From Periplaneta americana (Eukaryota > Arthropoda > Insecta > Blattodea > Blattidae): a stretch of 64,000 bases of DNA. Of the stretch, positions 45,301 through 55,600 are shown one piece after another. Numbering within the stretch: the first letter of the stretch is position 1; each line of letters begins with the position of its first letter. The notes beneath the pieces were generated by a model. That model did not search any database, was not told the origin of the DNA, and saw only the letters and a program-made list of their open reading frames with translations. The translations under genes were made by a program, and so were the position numbers. The DNA is taken from assembly GCF_040183065.1 (NCBI RefSeq), contig NC_091128.1, forward strand, positions 174,956,668 through 175,020,667. Reading direction: 5' to 3'.

Positions 45301-47860
45301 AAATGAAAAAAGATACGTGCGAAGTACTATCGTTGAGTACTATGAAGTGACGTAAATAAATTGCATCAATAAACATTGTTTACAGTAGTGTTCTTTCTTT
45401 CGTTAACTCTCTTGTTTCAATCTTACTAAATACATTCTCCAGTAACTTCTAACTTCAATTTTCTTCAAAAAAGAAAGTCGGTACGGGAATGAAGGCATTG
45501 TTATTCAACTATTCATGGCCATCTTTATTCACAATTCTGATGATCTGATATTCAGATTCGTTTCTTCTTTTTAATTATTCATTGTGTGTACATATTTTCG
45601 CCGCACATCATACTATTTTAAACACCCAGTATTTGACGTACACAGACAAATTTCAACCAAGGATAAATACAAAAGAAATAGAAAGTACACGACACTGAAT
45701 GAAACACATAAAAGGATAATGTTTATAAAATCCGTCTACTAAGAACAGTACTACTACTGCGATTGAATCCAACAAAAGGCTGAAGTAAGGTCAAGATCTA
45801 TTGCGCTAATCCTCAAGCTAGGCGCATTCCCAAACCCACACCAGTGTGTATATTTAAACGGTGCTTACAATGAATTTAGCTAAGTATAAACAGATCTTAA
45901 ACTGATATTTATTTCGTTGTTAAGCTGTGGATTATTGAATGTCACGTAATTGAATTTAACGTGTTTTGTGAATATGCTAACAATCGCGACGCAAGTAGCT
46001 GGAAACGGGATAAACTCATTGTCGATAAGTTGTTACTTAATAGGCCCAACTGCAACAGAGAAAAATAATCTTCGATATATCTTCATGAATTGTATGAATT
46101 CAACCTTAATCGCATTATCAAAGTAACATACATTTTAAGGGCATCATACACGAGGCATCGTACATTTGATCGAGGTTCAAATTTATTGTAGTGTCCGCCC
46201 AGTAAATATTTTACCATGTGGCAACACTGGCAGAACATTAACCATTGCAGTTCTGTCATGAGCATACCTACATCGACTCTACGAACAGGAAAGTCTATGA
46301 GAGCTTGCTCATGATGGTTTCAAATCGTAGGATACTGCTGCAGAAACAAATCTTATTACGAAATATACTTAACACCTGCTACAATTGGAGAAATCTAAAG
46401 TGGTAATGCTGTTACTGTACTATATTAACAATTCATAATACGTTATGACTAGACCTTGCAAAGGAGTAATGGTATTTTGTGAATGAGCAATTTTTTTTAT
46501 ATCTGTCGCTTTGTCATAGTTTTAATTTAGCACTACCATACTTGAAATGAGTTTGTTACAAATCAATTTAGTACTTTACGTTTTTTTTGTACTTGTAATG
46601 TTAATCAAGTAGAATCTTGGGAGAGCTTTTTGTACTTTCAGTGTTCGACATGTACGACAAATTTTTATCCTAGGACTTCGGAACATACAAATTGTGAATT
46701 GTAAACTGTGATTTAAAGAACTTTGACATCGAAGTCCAAAGGCGCGTATTGTATCAAAATTACCGGTATTTAATTTTATTTAAATTTGTTAAAGTAGAAT
46801 TTTTTAAAACTTGTAAATCGAGAACATAACAACAAGAAAGACTGTTGGAAGGGCCAACAGCATATGTGGTATATTTATTTATTCAATGTTAAACAGTTTA
46901 CAAGTTGCCATTTGCCTAATGCTTCCAGTACTGCTTACGTTAAATCCCATTTACAGTAACGTAACTTCAGAAATGAAGAGGTTCCTATTTAGGGGCCTAC
47001 AATAGATTCAGGCTCATGAGTAAAACACATTCTGGCGTCTACAAGATGGAAAGTCTGTATAAATGGGCAACCAGACAGTCTTGATTAGACTTCTTGCCGA
47101 CTTCAGGATTCGTCTTCTATTAAAAAGCTCCCAGACAATCTTAATTCGCAGTTTCAGTATTCATTCATTCATAATGTTCTGCCCAAGGGCAGGTCTTTCA
47201 CTGCAAACCCAGCATTCTCCAGTCTTTCCTATTTTCTGCGTTCCTCTTTGTCTCTGTTATGATCCATATATCTTAATGTTGTCTATCATCTGATACCTTC
47301 TGCTCCGAACTCTTCTCCCGTTCACCATTCCTTCCAGTGCATCCTTCACAAGGCAGTATTGTGAAGGGATTTCTCCTTAAATTTAGAATTAGTGATTCCT
47401 TTAATGCCGTGATATGTGAGTGGGAAATTTGCAATTAGCTGAATGTTTGTACCCTTTTTGCCATTTCTTTTTCGTTTCCAAACATTTCGTAATATCGTAT
47501 CCATTGCTAGACATTCTTTTGTTCTTGTTGTGAAGTTGCTGTTGAATCTTTCACTTGGTTTTTTTATTTTAAGGTTATGAATTTTAACTACTGCATCATT
47601 TGCAGCTCTGGAGTCGCAAACGATGTTTTTTTGTGTTCTCGTTTGTCTCAGTTGGTATACGTTATTTGACCCTTAGCAACCATATCAATTAATTTATTGT
47701 TGAGTTGAATGAATTTATGGTTGATTGAAAATGAGGATAATCTGACGAACATCTTTATCCCTGTGCGCATTGTGCTTACTTTTGCATTAGACTTGCACTT
47801 ACATTTTATGTGATGATTTTGTTCTGTGTTGCAGATAAAGTAATTCTTTCCAGTGACTAA
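30349..47860 (+). CDS. TRPT1: tRNA 2'-phosphotransferase 1 (Tpt1/KptA family)
   Basis: Spliced model: 30349-30360, 35556-35831, 36217-36448, 38588-38695, 47835-47860 (654 nt, 217 residues). The enzyme moves the splice-junction 2'-phosphate of tRNA to NAD+, ending tRNA splicing. Seen: LRHGAVKEG (Arg26-His27), NDKQRF (Arg73), [31 protein letters not shown] and [18 protein letters not shown]. These cover the N-terminal winged-helix part and the C-terminal ADP-ribosyltransferase-like part. The arginines and histidine fit the known Arg-His-Arg-Arg catalytic set, so the enzyme looks intact. The middle three exons are certain. The four-codon first exon and the last exon are inferred from phase. Introns are full of repeats. 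TUT1, another RNA-end enzyme, follows on the same strand. Confidence 0.88.
31138..31428 (-). mobile_element. LINE 3' fragment (family A), - strand
   Basis: 5'-truncated, about 290 bp, more diverged than the other copies. Target duplication AAGAGTGATCAAT at 31125-31137 and 31429-31441. Confidence 0.85.
31905..31975. repeat. ATTT-rich repeat tail with GGCCT segment
   Basis: ATTTATTTATTTAACCTGGT followed by GATAAGGCCATCAGGCCTTC; a related inverted piece is near 12130. Confidence 0.5.
31999..33356 (-). mobile_element. LINE (family A) with reverse transcriptase
   Basis: Reverse strand, 5'-truncated inside the RT domain, with a long open frame to 32062. Visible: [55 protein letters not shown], the catalytic [12 protein letters not shown], then [20 protein letters not shown] and [21 protein letters not shown]-to-TGA change after LAQDRD removes the last ~16 residues found in the 8990 copy. 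Target duplication TAGCTTTCACTATTA at 31984-31998 and 33357-33371; an ATG at 33366 is host flank, not the element's start. Tail TTAC-type. The clade is probably RTE-like; that is inference. Confidence 0.9.
33611..33838 (-). mobile_element. SINE-like repeat with TTTACC tail
   Basis: Reverse strand: GGACGGCCCCAAGGTTCACT, GGTCTTTCCCGGGGGTAAAA, GGTGCCGACCACACCACCTC, CATGCCCCCCCAAGTGCCTT, then a CTTTACC-like tail. From memory, this GC-rich core recurs in many arthropod genomes. Confidence 0.5.
34684..34902 (+). mobile_element. tRNA-headed SINE, family 2, copy c
   Basis: GGTAGCATAGTTGGTATAGC (A box), GGGTTCAATCCC (B box), ends AATAAACCATAATTT with a TTA-rich tail. Nested in the DUF4817 element. 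Confidence 0.85.
34957..35178 (+). mobile_element. tRNA-headed SINE, family 2, copy d
   Basis: Same family. Target duplication ATAGGGTTCA at 34947-34956 and 35179-35188. Confidence 0.88.
35556..35831 (+). CDS. TRPT1: TRPT1 exon 2: N-terminal domain
   Basis: 92 codons, phase 0. Acceptor TTTATAG, donor [25 protein letters not shown], then [25 protein letters not shown] and [12 protein letters not shown] donor four bases earlier (GTGTGA) would break the frame. Confidence 0.92.
36217..36448 (+). CDS. TRPT1: TRPT1 exon 3: C-terminal catalytic domain
   Basis: 232 nt. Acceptor TTTGCAG, donor [26 protein letters not shown], then [20 protein letters not shown] and [16 protein letters not shown] and HIHF form the NAD+-binding core. 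Confidence 0.92.
36611..37013. mobile_element. Probable MITE in TRPT1 intron 3
   Basis: About 400 bp, GC-richer than its surroundings. Diverged inverted ends TATAGTCCCGTCGC and GCGTCGCGATTATA, with further inverted similarity around TTTCCGGCGG / CACGCCGGGAA. Confidence 0.45.
37096..38275. repeat. 51-55 bp tandem repeat in TRPT1 intron 3
   Basis: About 22 units with landmarks TTTTCGTTATACTGGAAAAT, GTCGTTTTAACGAATTTCTA and GGGACCCTGTCA. Length differs by presence of GTA/TTA before TTTTCG. A higher-order pattern of 2-3 unit variants repeats in its second half. The first unit begins CAGTCAAATGTCGTTTTAAC, resembling a pogo-type terminal repeat. Confidence 0.95.
38588..38695 (+). CDS. TRPT1: TRPT1 exon 4
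   Basis: 108 nt. Acceptor GTTGCAG, donor [26 protein letters not shown], then [16 protein letters not shown]. Without splicing, the frame would read on 15 more codons to a TGA at about 38741, so a short read-through C-terminus is an alternative. Confidence 0.88.
38885..39960 (+). pseudogene. PIF/Harbinger transposon remnant
   Basis: + strand frames with stops give ILRFYTTD, then [20 protein letters not shown] with the first catalytic Asp context of HARBI1-like transposases. Possible ends: ACCACCGGTTAAAATTTC and GGTTAACCCCTAAACCCGG. The catalytic core after this Asp is missing. Confidence 0.5.
39961..42080. other. TRPT1 intron 4, nothing firmly recognised
   Basis: No exon with both splice sites and conserved protein was found; open frames near 40346-40771 and 41780-42037 have no family I recognise. 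Confidence 0.4.
42113..42184 (-). tRNA. tRNA-like gene, unit 1
   Basis: 72-nt cloverleaf as in unit 2, but with substitutions in the acceptor and T arms (CCTGGG, CCCGTC), so weaker pairing. Confidence 0.4.
42398..42469 (-). tRNA. tRNA-like gene, unit 2 (consensus)
   Basis: Acceptor TCCCGGG/CTCCGGA (one C-C mismatch, one G-U), D arm GCTCAGTGGTAGAGC, anticodon stem TTGGT/ACCAA with loop ACGTTAA (GUU if standard, but C at base 33), T arm CCGGG TTCGATA CCCGG, discriminator A. A and B boxes are intact, so it could serve as a pol III promoter. Confidence 0.5.
42683..42754 (-). tRNA. tRNA-like gene, unit 3
   Basis: Identical to unit 2 as read. Confidence 0.5.
42969..43040 (-). tRNA. tRNA-like gene, unit 4
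   Basis: As unit 2, with one change at base 9 (A to G on the RNA strand this reads C). Confidence 0.45.
43253..43324 (-). tRNA. tRNA-like gene, unit 5
   Basis: As unit 2; flanking TTTTCGAGGG has one extra T, shared with unit 4. Confidence 0.5.
43538..43609 (-). tRNA. tRNA-like gene, unit 6
   Basis: As unit 2, with one substitution in the D loop/stem (CTCTGCCAC on the + strand). Confidence 0.48.
43881..43952 (+). tRNA. tRNA-like gene, inverted unit 7
   Basis: Consensus sequence on the + strand; forms a long palindrome with unit 6. Confidence 0.5.
44254..44316 (+). mobile_element. tRNA-headed SINE, family 1, head only
   Basis: Only the tRNA-like head (GTCCACACCTGTGGAGTAAC to GGGTTCGAT) is present; truncated at the B box. 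Confidence 0.7.
44731..45096. mobile_element. MITE with ATTCACATTGAAAATTAAAC ends
   Basis: About 365 bp. Left ATTCACATTGAAAATTAAAC, right GTTTCATTTTCATTGTGAAT; internal inverted CGTAAGC/GTTAAC segments. Non-coding. Confidence 0.6.
45097..47149. other. TRPT1 intron 4, nothing recognised
   Basis: AT-rich single-copy-looking sequence without recognisable exon or element. Confidence 0.4.
47150..47365 (-). pseudogene. LINE C-terminal fragment
   Basis: Reverse strand reads RRYQMIDDIKIYGS-like, then [23 protein letters not shown] frames, and ends WAEHYE. This pattern (short, no RT) belongs to a further LINE family. Confidence 0.5.
47835..47860 (+). CDS. TRPT1: TRPT1 proposed last coding exon
   Basis: Acceptor TGTTGCAG. 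The incoming single A makes AAT, giving NKVILSSD and then TAA. It is followed by a strong donor (GTGAGT, 47875) and an acceptor at 47938, so a 64-nt 3'UTR intron is possible. Skipping straight to 47939 would instead give IKDDWNVLDKDEREQHSK and onward. The intron would be about 9.1 kb. Confidence 0.4.
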
Positions 47861-48399
47861 TTAAAGCAGGAAAGGTGAGTTGCAAAGGTTCACCTTATAT
47901 TGAGCATTTATATTAGTATGTGATTCTATGTTGTGCAGTAAAAGATGATTGGAACGTCTTGGATAAAGACGAAAGAGAGCAGCATTCCAAAATTGAGTTA
48001 GTGGTGGTAATGATAATTTTGGTTGTGCTTGTCTGTAGAATTATTTATTTCGTGACACTTAGCTTTTCATTTAGCATTTGGTGTTTTCATCAAACTAAAT
48101 TAACATGTTATTTTTTTATTTCTGAAAAATATCTTTATGATTAGGCCTAAACATGTAGTGATAGTCAATATCTTCATATTGTTTTTTAGAATTACTTACT
48201 GTAATTTTTATTAGTACGTAGCATTTTCATTAAAATGTTTTATATTTATAAGTTTTAGCTAAAGAGCCCATATTTACTTATTGTAAAGGTTATTCTATCA
48301 TTTCATGAAGGATCCATACTCTCTTTTATTTTAAAAATAAGAAATGTTTAAATGTGTCGTTAGCTCGACCCACAATATTCACTAATATATTTTATTATG

Positions 48400-48680
48400 T
48401 GTATAAAATTATATGCCATTCTCTTGTCACATATTGGACCATATATTTTCCGAAGTATCTTAATCTCAAATGTTTTCATTCTTGGACAATGTCCATGTTT
48501 CACTGTCATATGTTAATATTGGCTTTACAAGGATTTTATATTTTGTTTTCCAAGTGAGAGACTCGATTTAAAATGTCTTAATGGTATTTTTTTGTGTTTC
48601 TATCTGTCATTAATTAAGGATCTATGAAACTAGAGACCTTTTCAAACTTATATTCATTATGCTTATGTGTGTCAAGTTCT
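48400..48680 (-). pseudogene. LINE C-terminal fragment, decayed
   Basis: Reverse frames give KYKILVKPILTYDSETWTLS, typical of the post-RT region of LINE proteins, then stops. Confidence 0.5.
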
Positions 48681-50090
48681 GATTCCTTTTGATATTTCCC
48701 TACCCATAGGCATGTGCGTATCTGCTGCCCCTATAAAATATTATAGAATAATCTATATTATTACCTTACGTGCTACATGCATGGACTCATTTCCGTTTGT
48801 TTTGACAATTTAAACTTTAACTCTTCTGGACACTCACTTTGTTGGTTTTCAAGGTTTGTTTATTAATATATTTTTTTTTGTAATAAATTAGTTATAAACA
48901 TGTTTCTTTTCACTTCGTATTTACAGGATTTAAAGTTCACTGAGTGTACGGTAATTGGCACATACTTAATAGATAATGATGTGTTTTGTTACATATTATG
49001 TTGAAGATATGTTTCTTCATTTTTTCATAGATCTTCATACTTGGCCTTTGAACTGTATTTACATCCTCATACTTTATTGTAATATATCAGTAGTTTCCTC
49101 TGTTTACATTTTTATTTTATTTGTATAATTTATATTCTTACCTTGTTTTTTGTAGTTATATTTATTTAAAATTATATTTTAAAAAGTTTATAACAAATAA
49201 TTTAGGATAACAGTATTGTTATGGTAACTGGCCAGGTTCAAACTAAAACTGGTTTTCTGGGCATCTGAAATATTTATAGAAAAGCACTATAAATAATCAC
49301 ATAAGATAATATTAAAATGTATCCTAGACCTTTCATGTTACAGGTGAAACACCATAAAAACACTGTTAATTTGGTAGCCACAAATTTGTTAATTGAATGG
49401 AATTTAAGACTACTGCGTAGGAACTTACGTCTTTATTGATTTTATTATTTTCGGTGCAAGAAATATATTTTTTATTTATTTATTTATCTTTGTACTATCA
49501 ATAAAAAACATGTTTTTTTTTTTTTTTTTTAATTATTGTAAGTGGCAGTCTTTGTATGTAAGTAGCGTACTTACGCCGTATTCTGAAGTATAGCTAATTG
49601 ATTGCAATAAAACACTATTTTCGAATACATAATAATTTACATAATTACTCTGAATCTTGATCTTACCTTTGTGCATAAAGTAATATTGAAAAAATACACG
49701 TTACGTACAATGACAGCAATGAGCAAGCACAATTACATCAATATCACTTTAGAATCTCCCTTCTCCACTCAGCGTTGCCAAACTTACCCATGCTCCGGCT
49801 TGTAACTGAAGAAGGCTCTGGCACTGGTGATGTTCACTTGGCGATCATTGCCATAACGAACTGAGGCTTAACTGTGTTTTACAGTTCAGTGAAATTTGAA
49901 GACTGTAATGGTGTTTGATATAGAGTAAGAATTTTTAGTTTTTGCACTATGTTGTAGATGCAGAAACATCACTGTTTCAAAGCTGTATGTTAGATCTCTC
50001 ATCAGAGAAGGCAAGGAAAGGGAAAACTAATCTTTTGTACTCCAAGGGCTCTGTTTCACAAAAATAAGGTATAAAACATTACAAGTAAAT
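48681..50090. other. Intergenic between TRPT1 and TUT1
   Basis: AT-rich, with T-runs. The 49750-50000 part is less AT-rich and may hold the TUT1 promoter or non-coding first exon, but no signal decides this. Confidence 0.35.
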
Positions 50091-50100
50091 ATATTTACCT

Positions 50101-50311
50101 GTAGTGTTCGCGTAGGCTTCCGCTGCTGGTGTACATGGTGTGTGGATAAGCTTCAGGGCTTCTACCGCGTTGCCTTGGTGTTATTGGCTGACGTTGTGGC
50201 CATCTTCAGAGCAGTTGTTGGATAACTACCAACAACTGCTCTGAAGATGGCCACAACACAGCGGTCGAAACGTCAGCCAACGGTAGAAGCCCTGAAGCTT
50301 ATCCACACACC
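50101..50311. mobile_element. Fold-back, Penelope-like non-autonomous element C
   Basis: 211 bp between ATATTTACCT at 50091-50100 and 50312-50321. Tail 50101-50134, arms meeting near 50229. The right arm has a hammerhead-like motif; in the left arm it is broken by a ~12-nt deletion that removes one side of stem II and GAA. Confidence 0.7.
50238..50277 (+). ncRNA. Hammerhead ribozyme candidate, element C
   Basis: GCT, CTGAAGAT, stem II GGCC/GGTC (one G-U) with a 10-nt loop, GAA, palindrome ACGT, C at the cleavage position, AGC. Confidence 0.48.
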
Positions 50312-51122
50312 ATATTTACCTCTAATTTGTACAAATTATGAAGATTGTTTTCTACAAAAGTACGATGTTGACTGCCTCTCTGGACTGGTGGTCAGCATGC
50401 TGACTTTCATATCTGGAAGTCCTGGGTTCGACTGTAGGGCTCAGCTCTTGGGGAACACAAGATTCGTCATATTGTTGACATGTAACACTTCAGTTAACAC
50501 AACCAGAAAGTACTAACATATGCTAGAGAGTTAATAACGAATTTTAAAAAAGTATGGTGTACAGTTGTGTTTCATTACTCTGTACTTAGAGATTACAAGT
50601 GAAACTACCACTGTTCTGTTCCACAACAAGTATTAGTATTAGTTCATATTTATTATGTACAGTTGTACAGTTTTCTCTTCCAATGAAAGGAAGCTGATAT
50701 TGCTAATACAAGAGAATCTTTAAACAATTTTATTAGTGTTGTATCAATATACAAGTTATTAAATATGATACTAGTGGCAATAAAAGTGATGAGAATGTTA
50801 ATGAAAACCAAAGTTTATAAAGAAAGAATAAATTTCCAATATAAAACAGAATTGAGTATAATTAACTTTTTAGGTTAAATGCTGTAGAAGTGGAAGAAGA
50901 GAAGATTGTTGCTAGCATAATATGTTTAGTAAAATTGGTCCTACTGCACTTCATATGACACCAGAAACTAGGATTCCGTTCGGAAAAGCTCTTCTTATAT
51001 TATATTATATATATAAAAAAAATACACTACCAGTATAAACTATCAGACTTACAAGGTAGTATGATAATAGATTTTAGAAAAATATTTTAGTGGCATTAGA
51101 TTTTGCTGCAGTTCCTTAAATA

Positions 51123-51800
51123 AAGGGTGCGTCAGAAAGAACGGATGGATTTCAAACTATCGATATGCAACGAGGAGAGAGATATAGTGAGGGGGACCAC
51201 GACTGTTGGGTCAGCCATAGAATGCAGTTTCAGTTGAGAATATGGTGTTGGTCTGGCGTAGAACGTGCTTTCATCGCAGAGACATGTTTGAAAAATGAAG
51301 AGTCTGTGATCGCCACTCAGGACTCATTTCGACATCGGATGTCACGCTAGGATTCCAACTCGGAATACAATTTTGCGGTGGATGGCTTCATTTCGTATCA
51401 CAGGTTCAACATTAAAGAAGAAATCACCTGGACGAAATTCTATTGCACTGAGATTGTCCGAGGCTACGGTAAGATCTCGCGCCCTGCGACTTCTTTCTTT
51501 GGGACCATTTGAAGGCGTAAGTTTGTAAACATCGATCACATACACTGGACGAACTGAAGACAGCGATTCGTGAAGAAATCGTGGCAATTGCACCAGCTAT
51601 GACTGTGAAAGTGATGGCGAACATCAGAAAACGCCTCGATGCCTGTATTGAAAGCCAAGGACATCATATGGATAATGTTGTTTTCCATAAATAAACTGCA
51701 TGTATTGGTGAATATGTTGATAACAATAAATTTTTGATTTGATGAATCTTTACAATTTTCTTGCCATGTGAAATCCATCCGTTCTTTCTGACGCACCCTG
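51123..51800 (+). mobile_element. Internally deleted DDE transposon
   Basis: TA duplication (51121-51122, 51801-51802); ends AAGGGTGCGTCAGAAAGAAC and complement. The N-terminal HTH part reads ERAFIAETCLKNEESVIATQ; the C-terminal part reads PCDFFLWDHLKA and TLDELKTAIREEIVAIAPAM. The catalytic middle is missing and frames are broken. Confidence 0.75.
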
Positions 51801-51897
51801 TACTTACTATATTAGAAATGAGGGAGATGAACATAGTTGTATTATAGGCGTAAGATGCTAGGTAAGCAGCCTGTATATAGGCCTACACAGTTATTAT

Positions 51898-52152
51898 TTT
51901 TTTAGTAGGTTATTTTACGACGCTTTATCAACAGCTTAGGTTATTTAGCGTCTGAATGAAATGAAGGTGATAATGCCAGTGAAATGAGTCCGGGGTCCAA
52001 CACCGAAAGTTACCCAACATTTGCTCATATTGGGTTGAGGGAAAACCCCGGAAAAAGCCTCAACCAGGTAACTTGTCCCGACTGGGAATCGAACCCGGGC
52101 CACCTGGTTTCGTGGCTAGACGCGCCAACCGTTACTCCACAGGTGTGGACTG
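51898..52152 (-). mobile_element. tRNA-headed SINE, family 1, copy c
   Basis: Full length. Target duplication CACAGTTATTAT at 51886-51897 and 52153-52164. Sits 300 nt upstream of the TUT1 ATG. Confidence 0.88.
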
Positions 52153-52452
52153 CACAGTTATTATAACATCACTTGTGCACATTTACTAATAAGGTATGAT
52201 GTTTATAAATAATTTTATGGAGCAGAAAGATATAAGTCCATACTTTTGTGGAATAGGGCCCAGGACTCTTGGCAGTGGATCTAACAGATTGTTCCACTTT
52301 GATCGCCTTCCCTGATGGAGTCAGCACACGACTCCGAAATATTACATATTTCTGCTCTCTGATAGTGTCGAAACAGTGGAGTTCAGTTTACAAGCATTCA
52401 TTAATTTGTGTTGTAACTTTACAGTTTTCATCTCTGAGTAGAAATATCAACA

Positions 52453-52606
52453 ATGGAGAAATCGCCTGTAAAGTGCGAAATTTGCAGTGTTGATATACCG
52501 AACAGTGAGTCATGGAAATTACATGTAATGGGCAAGAAACACCAGAGGGCTGTTGCATTCCTGGAACAAAAAAAGGAAGCAGAGGAGAAAGGGATCTACG
52601 TCAGAG
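52453..52606 (+). CDS. TUT1: TUT1 first coding exon: C2H2 finger, RNP2
   Basis: ATG followed by MEKSPVKCEICSVDIPNSES and HVMGKKHQRA. Ends inside the RNP2 motif (GIYVRG). Donor GTGAGC at 52607. 5'UTR from about 52425. Confidence 0.88.
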
Positions 52607-55600
52607 GTGAGCTTGGATATACAGATGTTGCATTATAACCGTGCTGGTGACTGACGATTGGGTTTCTAATAGTTTATCTTGGTCGTGGGCGTCAGAGTAC
52701 TACAAAGCAAAACAAGAGATATCTGATTGCCTTCATTCTAATACCCTGGTCTCTGCTTGCTTGTAAGCTGAGAGTTTAGACATACTTTTTCTCACAGATT
52801 AGTACAACCTCGAAAATTTCAAGTGCAATAATTAACAATAGGTCCCTAATAGAAACAACAACAACAACCTAATTTCTTGACTTAAAAATCGATAATGTGT
52901 TAAATTGGAAAAGTCGTGTTACAGAAATTACCCGCAAATTAAATTCAGCATGTTTTGCTATTAGATCTATGTAAGAGATAGTAAATATGTTGTTGTTTTC
53001 CAATGCCAGGCGTTTGACAATAAAGTCATTTGACCTCTTGCACTCCAATATTTTTCAAAGATATTATCATGGCCAGCCACTGAAACACAGATTTTGAGGT
53101 GTTCCGAATCCATTTCTTGGTTTGAGTTGCACAATGGGCAGTTAGGGGACTGATATATTCCAATTCTATGCAGGTGTTTGGCCAAACAATCATGGCCTGT
53201 GGTTTTTCGTGGTAAATCGGGAATTAACTGTGGATTTTGATGCAGAGAGTTCCATTTTTTCCCTTGAGATTGTGTTATCAAATTTTGTTTGTTGAAGTCT
53301 AAGTATGTATATTTAATAAATCTTTTCACAGAGTAATACGTAGATTTAGTAACAGGTCTGTAAGTAGCAGTGCTGCCCTTCTTTGCTAAAGCATCCGCAT
53401 TCTTGTTTCCCAGGATTCCACAATGGGATGGTATCCATTGGAATACAATTCTTTTATTGAGTGTTATTAATTGACAGAGCATTTTAGTTATTTCTGCTGT
53501 TTGAGATGAAGGTGTGTGTTTAGAGGCTATTGATAGAATAGCTGCTTTGGAGTCTGACAATATAACTGCATTTTTAAATTTATTGATGTGGCATAGAAGA
53601 TTCCTGAGACTTTCACTTATTGCAATGATTTCTCCATCAAAACTTGTTGTTCCATACCCAAGAGATCTAGAAAGTGAGAAGAGACAGCACGTAACACCTG
53701 CACCGGCACCTTGTTCTCTGGAGATCAAGGATCCGTCGGTGTATAAATGAAGCCAATTTTGTGGAGGGTACCTAATATTAATTGTCTCTAAAGACAAATG
53801 TTTTAGTATTTCAGTGTTAACCCTGATTTTAGTATTTCTTCTGTTAAATTTAGATTATATTCTATATTTAATAGAGTTAAAGGGTTTGTTTTAATTTGTA
53901 GGTTTTCTTTTAAATTCGGGATATTGATTTTCTGTTTTAATTCTTGAACAATGGATATGAAACTTTTTTAAGTTTTCAATCTACAGAGAGGACTGTATGA
54001 ATGCTAATTGTTTCCTGGTAATCTGATAAGTTTTTCATATTGAATCAGTGCTTTTTCTTCTATTGTCATTTTGATGCTGTTAATATTAGTGAGGAATCTC
54101 ATAGAATCTATTGGAGTTGTTTTGATTCCACCAGTAATGAGTCTGAGAGCTTGGTTTTGAACATATTCTATTTCGTTTATGAAAGGTGAAGTAATTAAAA
54201 TTTCTCCGCAGTATGTCAGCACTGGCTGTATAAACATTTTGTATGTAGTGTTCAAAGTATTCCTAGAGCATCCCCATTTCTTTCCTGCTAGTCTTTTTAG
54301 AAGGGAGAATCTTTTACGAGCTTTTTCAGAAATGTATTTCAAATGGTTGCTCCATGTTAACTTACTATCGAAAATAACTCCAAGATATTTGGATTCATAA
54401 GTCCTAGGAAGGTGTTGGCCATTGTATTGGATATTGAATTCTCTTTCTTTTTTACCAAGTGAAAATATTTGGTAGTTACTTTTCTTAAATTGAGTGTAAA
54501 TTTCAATATCTTAAAAACAATATACTTTGCATACTTCCACTTGGTAATGGGTTTTGGAATAATATTCTGGGGAAATTCCACAGATAGTAACAATACTGGG
54601 TGTTCAGTTCAAAATGTATCATGGCTCGCTGTATGTCGTCATGTGGCTATCCGATGAGCCTAGAGAATTCAATCTTCCTACACTTCCGCAGAGGCGTATT
54701 ACCTAAATGCGGGAGAAGTTGCCTAGCAAGTACGGAGTTCATTCTGAAGATTACTTACCGATACGTACGGTAACGCCAGTAGTGGCAAGAATGTGAACTG
54801 TTTGGAAACACGTACTGAAGTGAGTTTTTTTTTCTTACTGTCGGGATATGGGGAGAGAGTTAAGACGATTACCTACGTATTTGTTGACATTAACTTCGAC
54901 GGTCAACATGGACACGGAGCATTTGATTTGTGTTGTGGAATGTTGCCGTACGCAATCGATGATAACAAATACCCTGCGTACAACTTGCCCGCGCAAAACA
55001 CAGTTCGAAAGAGGTTATGGTAGCACACAGACTTTACAGACCGCCATCTGTTGCTACGATATTCAAGTTATACCGTGCACTTTCTCAAGTTCAGATTGAA
55101 CGCCTTGAATAATAGGCAACTTCTCTGACATAAAAGCTGAAACTCGCATCAAATCGCTGACTCACAACAGTGATGTCATGACACACTTTGAAATGAACAC
55201 CCAGTATATTCCTACAAAAAAAAGTAATTAGAATATTAATTCAGGTGGTCCAGATTTTGTTCCTGAGTTTGTGTTAAAGCATATAGGAGACTATTCCAAT
55301 GTACAAAGTTCGATATTTGTTCACGAAATAGTCTTAGTGTGGATTCATCTTTTCAGGTAATTTCCCTCGTGCTTCACTCCACACTTGTGAAGTTCTCAAC
55401 ATGATGAAACTCACTCGTGGTATTACTTGTGGAAATGTTTGTTTGGTACACCTACACGTAAACTGCTGTTTTTATAACACATTATGGGTTAGAAAGCTCT
55501 TCTTTGCTATACACATAAGGCAGAAACATTATTAGATTCATTTTTCCGTACAAGTACTGCAAAGTTGTCATAATAACATAATATCCTAGTTATAATTAGA

